64,000 nt of DNA, from NCBI GenBank assembly GCA_963807385.1, contig CAWEBQ010000002.1, forward strand, positions 62,001-126,000, given 5' to 3'. Below the pieces are notes generated by a model. The model had not been told where the DNA came from. It worked only from the letters and a program-made list of their open reading frames with translations, and searched no databases. This document shows positions 1 to 7,930 of the stretch, one piece after another. The number at the start of each line of letters is the position of its first letter. Position 1 is the first letter of the stretch. The position numbers and the translations under genes were made by a program. Source of the DNA: JBDTSW01 sp963807385 (GTDB lineage: Bacteria; Actinomycetota; Thermoleophilia; Solirubrobacterales; 70-9).

Positions 1-235
1 GTGATCGCGCTCGACGACGGCTCCACCGACGAGACCGCCCGGCTGTTGGAGGCGAGTCCGCTCGTCGAGCGCGTCCTGCGAAACCCCCGCCGGGAGACCT
101 ACGCCGGCTGGGACGACGCCACCAACCGCCAGCGCCTGCTCGACGCCGCGACCGAGTCCGGCCCCTGCTGGGTGCTGTTCCTCGACGCCGACGAGCGCCT
201 GGACCCCGACGATGCGCAGGCGCTGCGGGAGTTCG
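1..235 (+). repeat. Direct repeat copy 1 (second copy 727-961)
   Basis: Bases 1-235 match 727-961 with a single mismatch (A at 121 against G at 847). Homology ends abruptly after the codons for LREF. The copies lie in the same reading frame of one glycosyltransferase gene and encode its DDGS-to-DADER core. Confidence 0.95.
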
Positions 236-2340
236 TTGGGGGCGACGCGCTCCCGGGGCTCGCCTACGGCCTTCAGATGTACCGGGCGTGGGAGGATCGG
301 GTGGCACCGGACCCCAGCTACGTCTATCGCCTCTTTTTCGCGGTGGGAGCGGAGAAGCTCTCGGAGCAGGCTTTGCACTTCAACCCGGTTCCCCGGGGCC
401 TTCCCCGGTCGGCCTGGGTGCGTACGACGATCCGCGCGCGCCACCTCGAGTCAGAGGACCGCCTGACGCGGCGGCGGCGCAAGTACGAGGAGGCAGACCC
501 GGATGGCAGCTGGGACGGAGGACGGACGCCGCTCGATGGCCCGGATGTCCTGGTCGAGTGGGAGCCGAGGCCGCGCGGGCTCGCGGTGCTGGCGGTCGGC
601 GCCGAGGGCGAGCGGGCCTCGATGCCTACCGCCGAGTCACGAGGGATCACCGTCCTCGTCCCGGCCCGCAACGCGGCCCAGGACATCCCGGGTCTTCTGG
701 AATCCGCTGCGCTCGTCGGCGAGCGCGTGATCGCGCTCGACGACGGCTCCACCGACGAGACCGCCCGGCTGTTGGAGGCGAGTCCGCTCGTCGAGCGCGT
801 CCTGCGAAACCCCCGCCGGGAGACCTACGCCGGCTGGGACGACGCCGCCAACCGCCAGCGCCTGCTCGACGCCGCGACCGAGTCCGGCCCCTGCTGGGTG
901 CTGTTCCTCGACGCCGACGAGCGCCTGGACCCCGACGATGCGCAGGCGCTGCGGGAGTTCGCGCCGCGCGCCGCGGACGCTTCCGGCGCCTATGGCTTCC
1001 GGGTGTTCCGGATGATCGCCGACACATCGCGGTTCGATCGTGCGGAGCTTTGGGTGTACCGCCTGTTCGAGGCCATGCCAGGCGCGAGTCTGCCGACGGC
1101 TCGCCTGCACTTCGTGCCCGTGCCGGAGGAGATCCCGCGTGAGCGCTGGCGGAAGACCACGATCCGGATTCAACACCTCTCGAGCATCACGCCCCAGCGC
1201 CGCCAGGCGAGGCTCGCCAAGTACCGCCAGGCCGACCCGGATCGCCGCTGGCAGCGCGACTACAGCTCGTTGGTGGAGGTCGGGCCGCCGCGCGCATGGG
1301 TGCCCCGGCCACCAGGGATGCCGGTGCTGGCGGATCCGCTCGAGCACGGGGTCGGATCGGAGCTGGACCTCGCCGAACTCGACCCCAGCGCGCCGCTTCT
1401 GTCCGCGATCGTCATCTCGCGCGACAACGCCGCGACGATCGAGCGAACCGTCCGTGCCGTCGTGGCCCAGGAGTGTCCGGAGCCGTTCGAGGTGATCGTG
1501 GCCGCCAGTGGCAGCGACGGCACGGCCGACATCGCCCGCCGCAGCTTTCCCGGTGTGACGGTCATCGACGTGGCCGAGCCAGGCCTGCCCGGGGCGGCGC
1601 GGAACGCAGGCCTGGCGGTTGCGCGGGGCGACTACGTCTCCTTCCCCGGCTCCCATGTCGAGCTTCCTCCCGGAAGCCTCGCGGCGCGGATGACCGCACA
1701 CGACAGGGGCTACACGATGGTCACCGGCTCGGTGGTGAACGGGACGCACACGCGCTCCGGCTGGGCGGCCTACTTCCTAGATCACTCGGGATCGCTCCCG
1801 GGGCGTCCGTCGGGCGAGCTGGACGCGACACCCGCTCACTGCTCCTACACGCGCGAGGCGCTGCTCGAGGTGGGCGGTTTCCCGGAGGACATGCGGGCGG
1901 GAGAGGACACCGTCGTCAACGGTGAGCTCTGGCGCCGGGGGCACACCGCGTACCGAGACAGCGCGATCGTGCTCACGCACCGGAACCGCAGCCGCAGGCC
2001 CTGGCACCTCGCGCGTCACCACTTCGTCCGGGGGCGGGCCTTCGGTCGCATTCTCCTGGGCCGGTACCCGGGCGGCTCGCCGCGTCGCCGGAGCGGCGTC
2101 CTCTCGTTCCTGGCCGGCTACCCGCGCTGGCGGATGGAGACGACCGGCTCCCGGGTCAGGCGCTGGGGAGACGAGCTGCGTGAGGAGTACCGGCGGGCGC
2201 GGCCCCTGGTGGTGCTCGGCGCGCTCGCCGCCGGAGCGGGGGCGTGCTTCCAGGTTCTCCTGTCCCGGCGCGGCGGGGTGAAGGCCCCGGGTGCAGGCCG
2301 GGGCGAGGGGTCTCCGCTTCCGCACGTCGACCACCACTGA
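1..2340 (+). CDS. Multi-domain family 2 glycosyltransferase, 5' end outside window
   Basis: Predicted cytoplasmic GT-A glycosyltransferase with three consecutive family 2 units, probably adding sugars to a surface glycan. Each of the first two units has a DDGSTDE nucleotide-binding motif and a DADER (DxD-like, metal-binding) motif. The third unit begins near residue 460 (SAIVISRDN) and carries GAARNAGLAVARGDYV. The codon at base 1 is GTG, but the second unit has about 30 residues (GITVLVPARNAAQ...) before the same point, so the true start lies upstream of the window. Residues 1-78 are almost identical to residues 243-320, while the rest of units 1 and 2 is clearly diverged. Family is clear; acceptor and donor are unknown. 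Confidence 0.85.
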   Translation: MIALDDGSTDETARLLEASPLVERVLRNPRRETYAGWDDATNRQRLLDAATESGPCWVLFLDADERLDPDDAQALREFVGGDALPGLAYGLQMYRAWEDRVAPDPSYVYRLFFAVGAEKLSEQALHFNPVPRGLPRSAWVRTTIRARHLESEDRLTRRRRKYEEADPDGSWDGGRTPLDGPDVLVEWEPRPRGLAVLAVGAEGERASMPTAESRGITVLVPARNAAQDIPGLLESAALVGERVIALDDGSTDETARLLEASPLVERVLRNPRRETYAGWDDAANRQRLLDAATESGPCWVLFLDADERLDPDDAQALREFAPRAADASGAYGFRVFRMIADTSRFDRAELWVYRLFEAMPGASLPTARLHFVPVPEEIPRERWRKTTIRIQHLSSITPQRRQARLAKYRQADPDRRWQRDYSSLVEVGPPRAWVPRPPGMPVLADPLEHGVGSELDLAELDPSAPLLSAIVISRDNAATIERTVRAVVAQECPEPFEVIVAASGSDGTADIARRSFPGVTVIDVAEPGLPGAARNAGLAVARGDYVSFPGSHVELPPGSLAARMTAHDRGYTMVTGSVVNGTHTRSGWAAYFLDHSGSLPGRPSGELDATPAHCSYTREALLEVGGFPEDMRAGEDTVVNGELWRRGHTAYRDSAIVLTHRNRSRRPWHLARHHFVRGRAFGRILLGRYPGGSPRRRSGVLSFLAGYPRWRMETTGSRVRRWGDELREEYRRARPLVVLGALAAGAGACFQVLLSRRGGVKAPGAGRGEGSPLPHVDHH
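727..961 (+). repeat. Direct repeat copy 2 (first copy 1-235)
   Basis: Second copy of the near-identical in-frame repeat. Sequence upstream of 727 shows how unit 1 probably continues beyond the window edge. The full repeat length is therefore unknown and may be greater than 235 bp. Confidence 0.95.
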
Positions 2341-2360
2341 GCGCGCCGTACCCTCCGGTG

Positions 2361-3338
2361 ATGGATCGCCGCTCGTGGACCCTGCTGATCGTGCTCGGCG
2401 CGATCTGGGGCGCGAGCTACCTCTTCATCAAGATCGCCCTGGACGACCTCTCGCCGGCGATGATCGCCTGGTCCCGGATCGCGCTTGCGGCGGTGGTCCT
2501 GATCGGGCTCGCTGCCGCGCGGGGGGTGCTGGCCGGACCCCGTACCCGCCTACCGATGCTCCTCCTGCTGGGCGCGGTACAGGCGGCGGGCCCGTTCCTC
2601 CTCATCGCCGCGGGCCAGCAGGAGGTGTCCTCGGCCCTGGCGGGGATCCTCGTCACCGCGGCCCCGCTGTGGACGGCGCTGCTCGCGATTCGCTACGACC
2701 AGGAGGAGCGCTCGACGGGCCTGCGGCTCGTCGGGGTGCTGCTCGGCTTCCTCGGAGTGGTGGTACTGCTCGGCCTCGATCTCGGAAACGAGGGAGACCG
2801 GCTGATCGGCGGGCTCGCGATCGTCCTCGCGGCGCTCGGCTATGCCGTGGGCGGGCTGATCGTGAAGCTGCGTCTCTCGGACGTGCCGCCCCTTGGCGTC
2901 GCCGCCTGGGTGATGATCGCGAGCACCGTGCTGCTCCTTCCGGCCGCTGCGCTTTCGGCCCCGAGCGAGGCCCCGGGCATCGACACGGTGCTGAGTGTCC
3001 TTGCGCTCGGGACGGTGGGCACCGGCGTCGCGTTCGCGATCTTCTATGAGCTGATCGCGACGGTGGGCACCGCGCGCACCTTTCTCGTCACGTACCTCGC
3101 GCCGGCCTTCGCCGTGGCCTACGGGGCAACACTGCTGGACGAGACGATCACGGTGGCGACTGTCACCGGCCTAGTGTTGATCCTGGCCGGCTCCTGGCTG
3201 GGAGCCGAGGGCAGGATGCCCTGGCGCAGACGGCGCTCAGCCGGCGCGATCGCGGAGCAGCGGCGCGACCTCGTAGCGCTGGTCCCCGGTGGCGGCGCGG
3301 AGCTCTTCAAGGACGGCGACGAGGCGCGCGGCGCCTAG
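2361..3338 (+). CDS. EamA/DMT-family transporter
   Basis: Predicted inner-membrane permease of the drug/metabolite transporter superfamily, 325 residues, with about ten hydrophobic helices arranged as two EamA halves (first from residue 5, WTLLIVLGAIWGASYLFIK; second from about 150). I start at the ATG at 2361 because MDRRSWTLL is followed directly by the first helix; the open frame extends further upstream only into the preceding gene. The substrate cannot be read from sequence. The last 34 codons, after the final helix, overlap the 3' end of the convergent dehydrogenase gene by 102 bp, so the charged C-terminal tail is unusual and may be dispensable. Confidence 0.85.
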   Translation: MDRRSWTLLIVLGAIWGASYLFIKIALDDLSPAMIAWSRIALAAVVLIGLAAARGVLAGPRTRLPMLLLLGAVQAAGPFLLIAAGQQEVSSALAGILVTAAPLWTALLAIRYDQEERSTGLRLVGVLLGFLGVVVLLGLDLGNEGDRLIGGLAIVLAALGYAVGGLIVKLRLSDVPPLGVAAWVMIASTVLLLPAAALSAPSEAPGIDTVLSVLALGTVGTGVAFAIFYELIATVGTARTFLVTYLAPAFAVAYGATLLDETITVATVTGLVLILAGSWLGAEGRMPWRRRRSAGAIAEQRRDLVALVPGGGAELFKDGDEARGA

Positions 3339-4382
3339 CCTCGCGGCCCACTCGAAGGGCCCGCGCGGGTGGTTCAGGCCGAGCCGCATCGCCGAGTCGA
3401 TGTCGGGCGGCTCGGCGACGCCCTCGCCCGCGGCGAACGACGCCTCGTTCGCGAGCTGGGCGACGACGCGCTCGAGGATCGACTGGGCCTTCTCCGGCTC
3501 CAACGGCTCGGGCGCCGGCGTAGCGGCCCCCTCGCCGTAGTCGTAGAAGCCGCGGCCGCTCTTGCGCCCCAGACGGCCCGAGTTCACCATCCGCTCCTGG
3601 ATCGGATGGGGCCGCCAGCGCGGCTCCGCCCGCTGGCGGTAGAACGAGCGCGCGACCTCGAGGTTGACATCGATCCCGATCAGGTCCATCAGCTCGAAGG
3701 GGCCCATCCGGTAATTGCCCTGCGAGCGCATCGCGTCGTCGATCTCGACGTGTGTCGCGATGCCCTCGTCGAGGATCCGCAGGGACTCGAGCGCGTAGGG
3801 GCGGTTGCAGCGGTTGACGATGAAGCCGGGCGAGTCGGAGCAGCGCACCGGGTGGCGGCCCATCGCGCGGGCGACCTCCTCCGTGGTGGCCAGGGGCCCC
3901 TCGGCCGAGTCGGCGGTCGCGACCACCTCGACGAGCTTCATCAGGGCAGGCGGGTTGAAGAAGTGCATGCCGACCATGCGCTCGGGGTGGGGGAGGCCCA
4001 CAGCGATCTCGGCGATCGGAAGCGAGGATGTGTTGGAGGCCAGGACCGTATCCGGGCCGCACACGTCCGCAAGCTGCGCGAACAGGTCCCGCTTCAGCTC
4101 CAGGTCCTCTGGGCAGGCCTCGATCACCATCTCGCAGCCCTCGAGCTCTTCCAGCGCGGAGGCCGGCGCGACGCGTCCGATGGCGGCCTCGGCCTGATCC
4201 GCCGTCCAGCGCCCCCGATCCGCGCCCTTCCCGAGCTGCTCGTGCAGACGCTCGACCCCGCGCCCGAGTGCGGCCGGGTCGGGATCGTGGAGCCGCCCCT
4301 TGAGTCCGCCCAGCGCGACCACCTGGGCGATGCCGGCGCCCATCGTGCCGGCGCCGGCGACGCCGACCGTCCGAACGCTCAA
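3237..4382 (-). CDS. 3-hydroxyacyl-CoA dehydrogenase
   Basis: NAD-dependent oxidation of 3-hydroxyacyl-CoA to 3-ketoacyl-CoA (beta-oxidation or butanoate-type catabolism), cytoplasmic, 381 residues. Seen: N-terminal Rossmann motif GAGTMGAGIAQ, catalytic His in MHFFNPPALMKLVEVV, and two C-terminal 3HCDH domains (SPGFIVNR... to about 290, then a second from about 300 to the end), the PaaH-like layout. The start is TTG at 4382, which overlaps the cupin stop as TTGA and implies translational coupling. Downstream of acyl-CoA dehydrogenase, enoyl-CoA hydratase and cupin genes on the same strand, it supplies the third beta-oxidation step; no thiolase is in the window. Confidence 0.88.
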   Translation of the reverse strand: MSVRTVGVAGAGTMGAGIAQVVALGGLKGRLHDPDPAALGRGVERLHEQLGKGADRGRWTADQAEAAIGRVAPASALEELEGCEMVIEACPEDLELKRDLFAQLADVCGPDTVLASNTSSLPIAEIAVGLPHPERMVGMHFFNPPALMKLVEVVATADSAEGPLATTEEVARAMGRHPVRCSDSPGFIVNRCNRPYALESLRILDEGIATHVEIDDAMRSQGNYRMGPFELMDLIGIDVNLEVARSFYRQRAEPRWRPHPIQERMVNSGRLGRKSGRGFYDYGEGAATPAPEPLEPEKAQSILERVVAQLANEASFAAGEGVAEPPDIDSAMRLGLNHPRGPFEWAARLGAARLVAVLEELRAATGDQRYEVAPLLRDRAG

Positions 4383-4876
4383 TCGCCCGCGCCCGGGTCG
4401 GGCCCGGTCTCGCCGTCGTAGTAGTCGACGGCGTCGGCGGCACGCAGGTAGTGCATCTCGCCGGGCCCTTCGCCGCCCGGCGGGCGGGTGGCCGCCAGCA
4501 GCTTGCCGGAGTCCGGATAGAAGCCCACCTCGGGGGCGTTCATCTCGCTGACGACGAGGAAGCGGACGGGCTCCTCGGAGCGGTTCATCATCTGGTGGGC
4601 GCCGTCCTCGCCGCGCCTGAACGCCACGACCTCGCCCTCCTCGCACTCGCGCCACCCGTCGGGGGTGCGCAGGCTCGGCCTGCCCGCGAGCACGATCAGC
4701 ATCTCCTCGTTTGCGGCCTGCCAGTGGTAGGGGAAGCTCGCCTGCCCGGGCGGCAGCTCGTACAGGCTCATCCCCAGGCGCTCGCTGCCGGCCTGTCGCG
4801 CCAAGCGGGCGCGCCGGTGGGCGAATCCCTCCCGGCCCTCGTCCTTGTCGAAATCCGGCTCGAAGACGTTCGCCAC
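4379..4876 (-). CDS. Cupin-domain protein
   Basis: Single-domain cupin of 165 residues with the conserved barrel motifs: motif 1 around PYHWQAANEEMLIVLAG and motif 2 around GAHQMMNRSEEPVRFLVVS. Motif 1 has one His and a Glu where classic metal-binding cupins have HxH, so metal binding is uncertain. It sits two bases from the enoyl-CoA hydratase stop and overlaps the dehydrogenase start, so it belongs to the fatty-acid operon. Its role there, sensor or small-molecule enzyme, is unknown. Confidence 0.75.
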   Translation of the reverse strand: MANVFEPDFDKDEGREGFAHRRARLARQAGSERLGMSLYELPPGQASFPYHWQAANEEMLIVLAGRPSLRTPDGWRECEEGEVVAFRRGEDGAHQMMNRSEEPVRFLVVSEMNAPEVGFYPDSGKLLAATRPPGGEGPGEMHYLRAADAVDYYDGETGPDPGAGD

Positions 4877-4878
4877 CG

Positions 4879-5649
4879 CTACCTCCCCTTGAAGTCCGGC
4901 CGGCGCTTCTCCAGGAACGCGGTGGTGCCCTCGACCCGATCCTCGCTGGCCATCGCAAGCTCGTAGAGGCGCCGTTCGTACTCAAGCCCCCCGGCGAGCG
5001 CAGTCTCCTCGGCGGCTAGCACCGCCTGCTTGCCGAGCCTCGCGGCCAGGGGCGCCTGCTTGGCCACCCGCCGGGCCAGCTCCATCGCCTCGTCCAACCA
5101 CAACCTCTTCTTCGCGACCACGTTCACCAGGCCGAGCTTCTCCGCCTCGGCCGCGTCGAAGTGACGGCCCGTCAGCACCAGCTCCATCGCCCGCTGCTTG
5201 CCCACCACCCGGGCCAGGCGCTGGGTCCCGCCGCCCCCCGGGATGATCCCGAGCGTGATCTCGGGCTGGCCGAAGGTGGCGGTCTCCGAGGCGACGATCA
5301 GATCGCAAAGCAGCGCCAGCTCGCAGCCGCCGCCCAGCGCCCATCCGGACACCGCGGCAACCAGCGGCGTGCGGCACCCGGCAACGCGCTTCCAGAACTC
5401 GGCCGTCGGATGGAAGAGCGCCTCGTGGAACTCGCGTTCGGAGAGCGAGCGGATATCGGCGCCGGCGGCGAACACCTCGTCGCTCCCCGCGATCACTATG
5501 CAGCGCACGCCGGCATCGGCGTCGGCCCGCTCCAGCTCGTATCCGAGCTCCGCCATCATCTCGGGAGAGAGGGCGTTGCGGGCGTCCGGGCGGTTGAGCC
5601 GCAGCAGCGCGACGCTGTCGGCCAGCGAGGTCTCGACGAGGCCGGCCAT
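4879..5649 (-). CDS. Enoyl-CoA hydratase/isomerase family protein
   Basis: Crotonase-fold enzyme, 256 residues, the usual family length. It predictably hydrates trans-2-enoyl-CoA to 3-hydroxyacyl-CoA. Seen: substrate-CoA loop AAGADIRSL (about 62-70), oxyanion-hole glycines in SGWALGGGCELALLCD (about 100-115), and FGQPEITLGIIPGGGGTQRL containing the Glu expected to act in catalysis. It lies between the acyl-CoA dehydrogenase (5-bp gap) and the cupin gene (2-bp gap), so is almost certainly co-transcribed. Exact acyl specificity is not readable. Confidence 0.9.
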   Translation of the reverse strand: MAGLVETSLADSVALLRLNRPDARNALSPEMMAELGYELERADADAGVRCIVIAGSDEVFAAGADIRSLSEREFHEALFHPTAEFWKRVAGCRTPLVAAVSGWALGGGCELALLCDLIVASETATFGQPEITLGIIPGGGGTQRLARVVGKQRAMELVLTGRHFDAAEAEKLGLVNVVAKKRLWLDEAMELARRVAKQAPLAARLGKQAVLAAEETALAGGLEYERRLYELAMASEDRVEGTTAFLEKRRPDFKGR

Positions 5650-5654
5650 CCGGC

Positions 5655-6824
5655 CTATCCGGCCTTGGGCGGCGTCATCGCGTCGATGCCGGTCGCGTCG
5701 CGGGCGATGATCAGCTTCTGGATCTGGGACGTTCCCTCATAGAGGGTGGTGACGCGCGCGTCGCGCAGGTAGCGCTCCACCGGGTGGTCGTCGACGTAGC
5801 CCGAGCCACCGTGCACCTGGATCGCCAGGTTGGCGCACTCCACGGCCGATTCGCTGGCGTAGAGCTTCGCGACCGAGGTCTCGACGGTGTTGGGCTCGCC
5901 GGCGTCCTTCAGCTCTCCCGCGCGGCGGACGAGCGCCCGCGACGCATCGCGGCGGACGATCATGTCCGCGATCATCGCCTGCACCAGCTGGAAGCTCGCG
6001 ATCGGCACGCCGAACTGCTTGCGCTCGGTCGAGTAGGCGACGGAGGCGTCCACGCACCCCTGGCAGATCCCCACGCACCCCGCCGCGACCGAGTAGCGCC
6101 CGGAGTCCAAAGCGGACATGGCGACCTTGAAGCCGTCGCCGATCCCGCCCATCAGGGCGTCATCGCCCACCTCGACATCGTCGAAGGAGAGCGAGGCGGT
6201 ATCCGACGCCTTCAGGCCAAGCTTGCCGTGGACCTCCTGGCTCGCGAAGCCCTCGGTTGCGGTCGGCACCAGGAAGCAGGCCATTCCGCGGTGTCCCTGG
6301 GAGGGGTCGGTCTGCGCGAAGACCAGGGCGACCTCGGCGACGTTGCCGAGCGATATCCACATCTTCTGGCCGTTGATCCTCCAGCCGCCGCCGACCTTCT
6401 CGGCGTGGGTGCGGACCGCCGCAGCGTCCGAGCCGGTGTCCGGCTCGGTTAGGCCGAAGCACCCGAACGCCTCGCCCGAGCACAGCTTCGGCAGCCACCG
6501 CTGCTTCTGCTCCTCGGAGCCCCAGCGCTCGATCGAGCCGCATACCAGCGAGGTCTGAACCGAGACGACGGTGCGCTGCGCCGAGTCGCCCCGCCCAACC
6601 TCCTCGACGATCAGCCCGTAGGAGACGTAGTCGAGACCGCGCCCGCCGTACTCCTCCGCGACGGGTGCACCGAGGTAGCCCATGTCGCCCAGCCGCCGGG
6701 CGAGAGCGGCGTCGAAGCGCTCGGCCCGGTCGCTCTCGCGCGCCTTCGGGATCACCTCGTTGTCGACGAATTCGCGGGCGGTCTCGGCGATCAGCCGCTG
6801 CTCGTCGGTCAGTCCGTAGGCCAC
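5655..6824 (-). CDS. Acyl-CoA dehydrogenase
   Basis: FAD-dependent acyl-CoA dehydrogenase, 389 residues, typical of the short/medium-chain family. It makes trans-2-enoyl-CoA and passes electrons to ETF. Seen: N-terminal helical domain (MAYGLTDEQRLIAETAREFV), FGLTEPDTGSDAA flavin-binding segment (about 120-135), KMWISLGNVAEVALVFAQT, and the C-terminal YEGTSQIQKLIIARD holding the catalytic Glu. First gene of the run dehydrogenase, hydratase, cupin, hydroxyacyl-CoA dehydrogenase, which together cover three steps of acyl-CoA or branched-chain amino acid breakdown. Confidence 0.92.
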   Translation of the reverse strand: MAYGLTDEQRLIAETAREFVDNEVIPKARESDRAERFDAALARRLGDMGYLGAPVAEEYGGRGLDYVSYGLIVEEVGRGDSAQRTVVSVQTSLVCGSIERWGSEEQKQRWLPKLCSGEAFGCFGLTEPDTGSDAAAVRTHAEKVGGGWRINGQKMWISLGNVAEVALVFAQTDPSQGHRGMACFLVPTATEGFASQEVHGKLGLKASDTASLSFDDVEVGDDALMGGIGDGFKVAMSALDSGRYSVAAGCVGICQGCVDASVAYSTERKQFGVPIASFQLVQAMIADMIVRRDASRALVRRAGELKDAGEPNTVETSVAKLYASESAVECANLAIQVHGGSGYVDDHPVERYLRDARVTTLYEGTSQIQKLIIARDATGIDAMTPPKAG

Positions 6825-6842
6825 GGGCGGGAGCCTATGGGT

Positions 6843-7628
6843 TCAGCCGAGGGCTTCGGCGACGGCGGCGTCGAACGCCTGGCGGGCCTCCACGGTGGCT
6901 GGCCCACCCGGTGCGAGCACCGCCTCGTTCACCCGCGTGACCGGCTGCACCTCGCGCACCGTCGAGGCCAGGAACGCCTCCGTTGCGTCGAACAGGTCCT
7001 CGAGCGGATACGAGCCCTCCTCGATCTCGAGGCGCTCGACGATGCGCCGCCGTGTGATCGAGTCGAGGATCCCGGCCTCGAGCGCGGGCGTCCGCAGGGC
7101 GCCGTCCTCGCCCGCCCAGAAGATCGTGGAGGTGGGCGCCTCGAGCACCACCCCGTCGGGCCGGACGAGCAGGGCCTCGTCGCCGCCGCGGGCCTGGCCC
7201 AGCCGGGTCGCCTGCATGTTGGCGCCGTATGAGAGCGACTTGACGCCGGTGAGGATGACCGTTGGGGAGTAGGTGACCGTGGCGAGGGTGACGGTCTCAC
7301 CCTTGTCCGGGAGGACCTCGGTCGCGGCGATCCGCCGCCCGCCGCGCGTAACTATCAGCCGGAGCTGCGCGTCGGCGTCGCCAAAGCGCTCGAGAAGGGC
7401 CGCGATCTCGCGTTCGAGTGGGATTCTCTCGACCGGTAGCTCGATGGTGGCCGCGGAGCGCTCCAGCCGGTCGAGGTGCTCGCCGAGGGCGTAGGGGCGC
7501 CCGGCGTAGAGGCGGATCACCTCGAAGACACCGTCGCCCCGGTACAGGCCGTCGTCGGCGAGCGGGATCATCGCATCGGCGGTCGGGGTGATCTCGCCAT
7601 CGACGCTCGCCAGTTCTTGCGCCTTCAT
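6843..7628 (-). CDS. Class IV aminotransferase (BCAT / aminodeoxychorismate lyase type)
   Basis: PLP-dependent fold-type IV enzyme, 261 residues. The PLP lysine is expected at TGVKSLSYGANM (about 129) and the conserved Glu at VLEAPTSTIFW (about 160). The N-terminal IPLADDGLYRGDGVFEVIRLY matches the family entry motif. Family members are branched-chain aminotransferases, D-amino acid aminotransferases or 4-amino-4-deoxychorismate lyases; sequence alone does not decide. The adjacency (18 bp) to an acyl-CoA dehydrogenase cluster would suit branched-chain amino acid catabolism, but that is inference. Confidence 0.82.
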   Translation of the reverse strand: MKAQELASVDGEITPTADAMIPLADDGLYRGDGVFEVIRLYAGRPYALGEHLDRLERSAATIELPVERIPLEREIAALLERFGDADAQLRLIVTRGGRRIAATEVLPDKGETVTLATVTYSPTVILTGVKSLSYGANMQATRLGQARGGDEALLVRPDGVVLEAPTSTIFWAGEDGALRTPALEAGILDSITRRRIVERLEIEEGSYPLEDLFDATEAFLASTVREVQPVTRVNEAVLAPGGPATVEARQAFDAAVAEALG

Positions 7629-7930
7629 CGGGTGCGAGGCTATCCGACCCCGGCGGGCGCGCAGGTTTGCGGGGGTCTAGGCGGTTCTCGCAAGCCTGAG
7701 CGCGAGCACGGTTGCACCCCGCCGATTCCGGGTGCAGAGCCGGCGCCTCGTGTGCGGTTTCTGGGTAGTGTGAACCGCATGAGTCAGGGGTTCATCTACC
7801 CGATTTAGGGTATGCACCCCGAGACGTCTGGCCTAGGAGCCAGGATTCGCGGCTCAGCAAGGGACAATGTGAATAGAGCCCAGGGACGGGCGCTGAATGA
7901 GGCCCTCGGGCCCGGGAGGTACCCAGAAAG
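7629..7930. other. 302-bp intergenic region between divergent genes
   Basis: No convincing coding frame, tRNA or hairpin terminator seen. It must hold promoters for the aminotransferase (minus) and the LPFTG protein (plus). A purine-rich GGGAGGT at 7914-7920 is a plausible ribosome site for the TTG start at 7931. Short AT-rich stretches around 7790-7815 and 7865-7875 could be -10 elements, but I cannot assign them. Confidence 0.4.
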
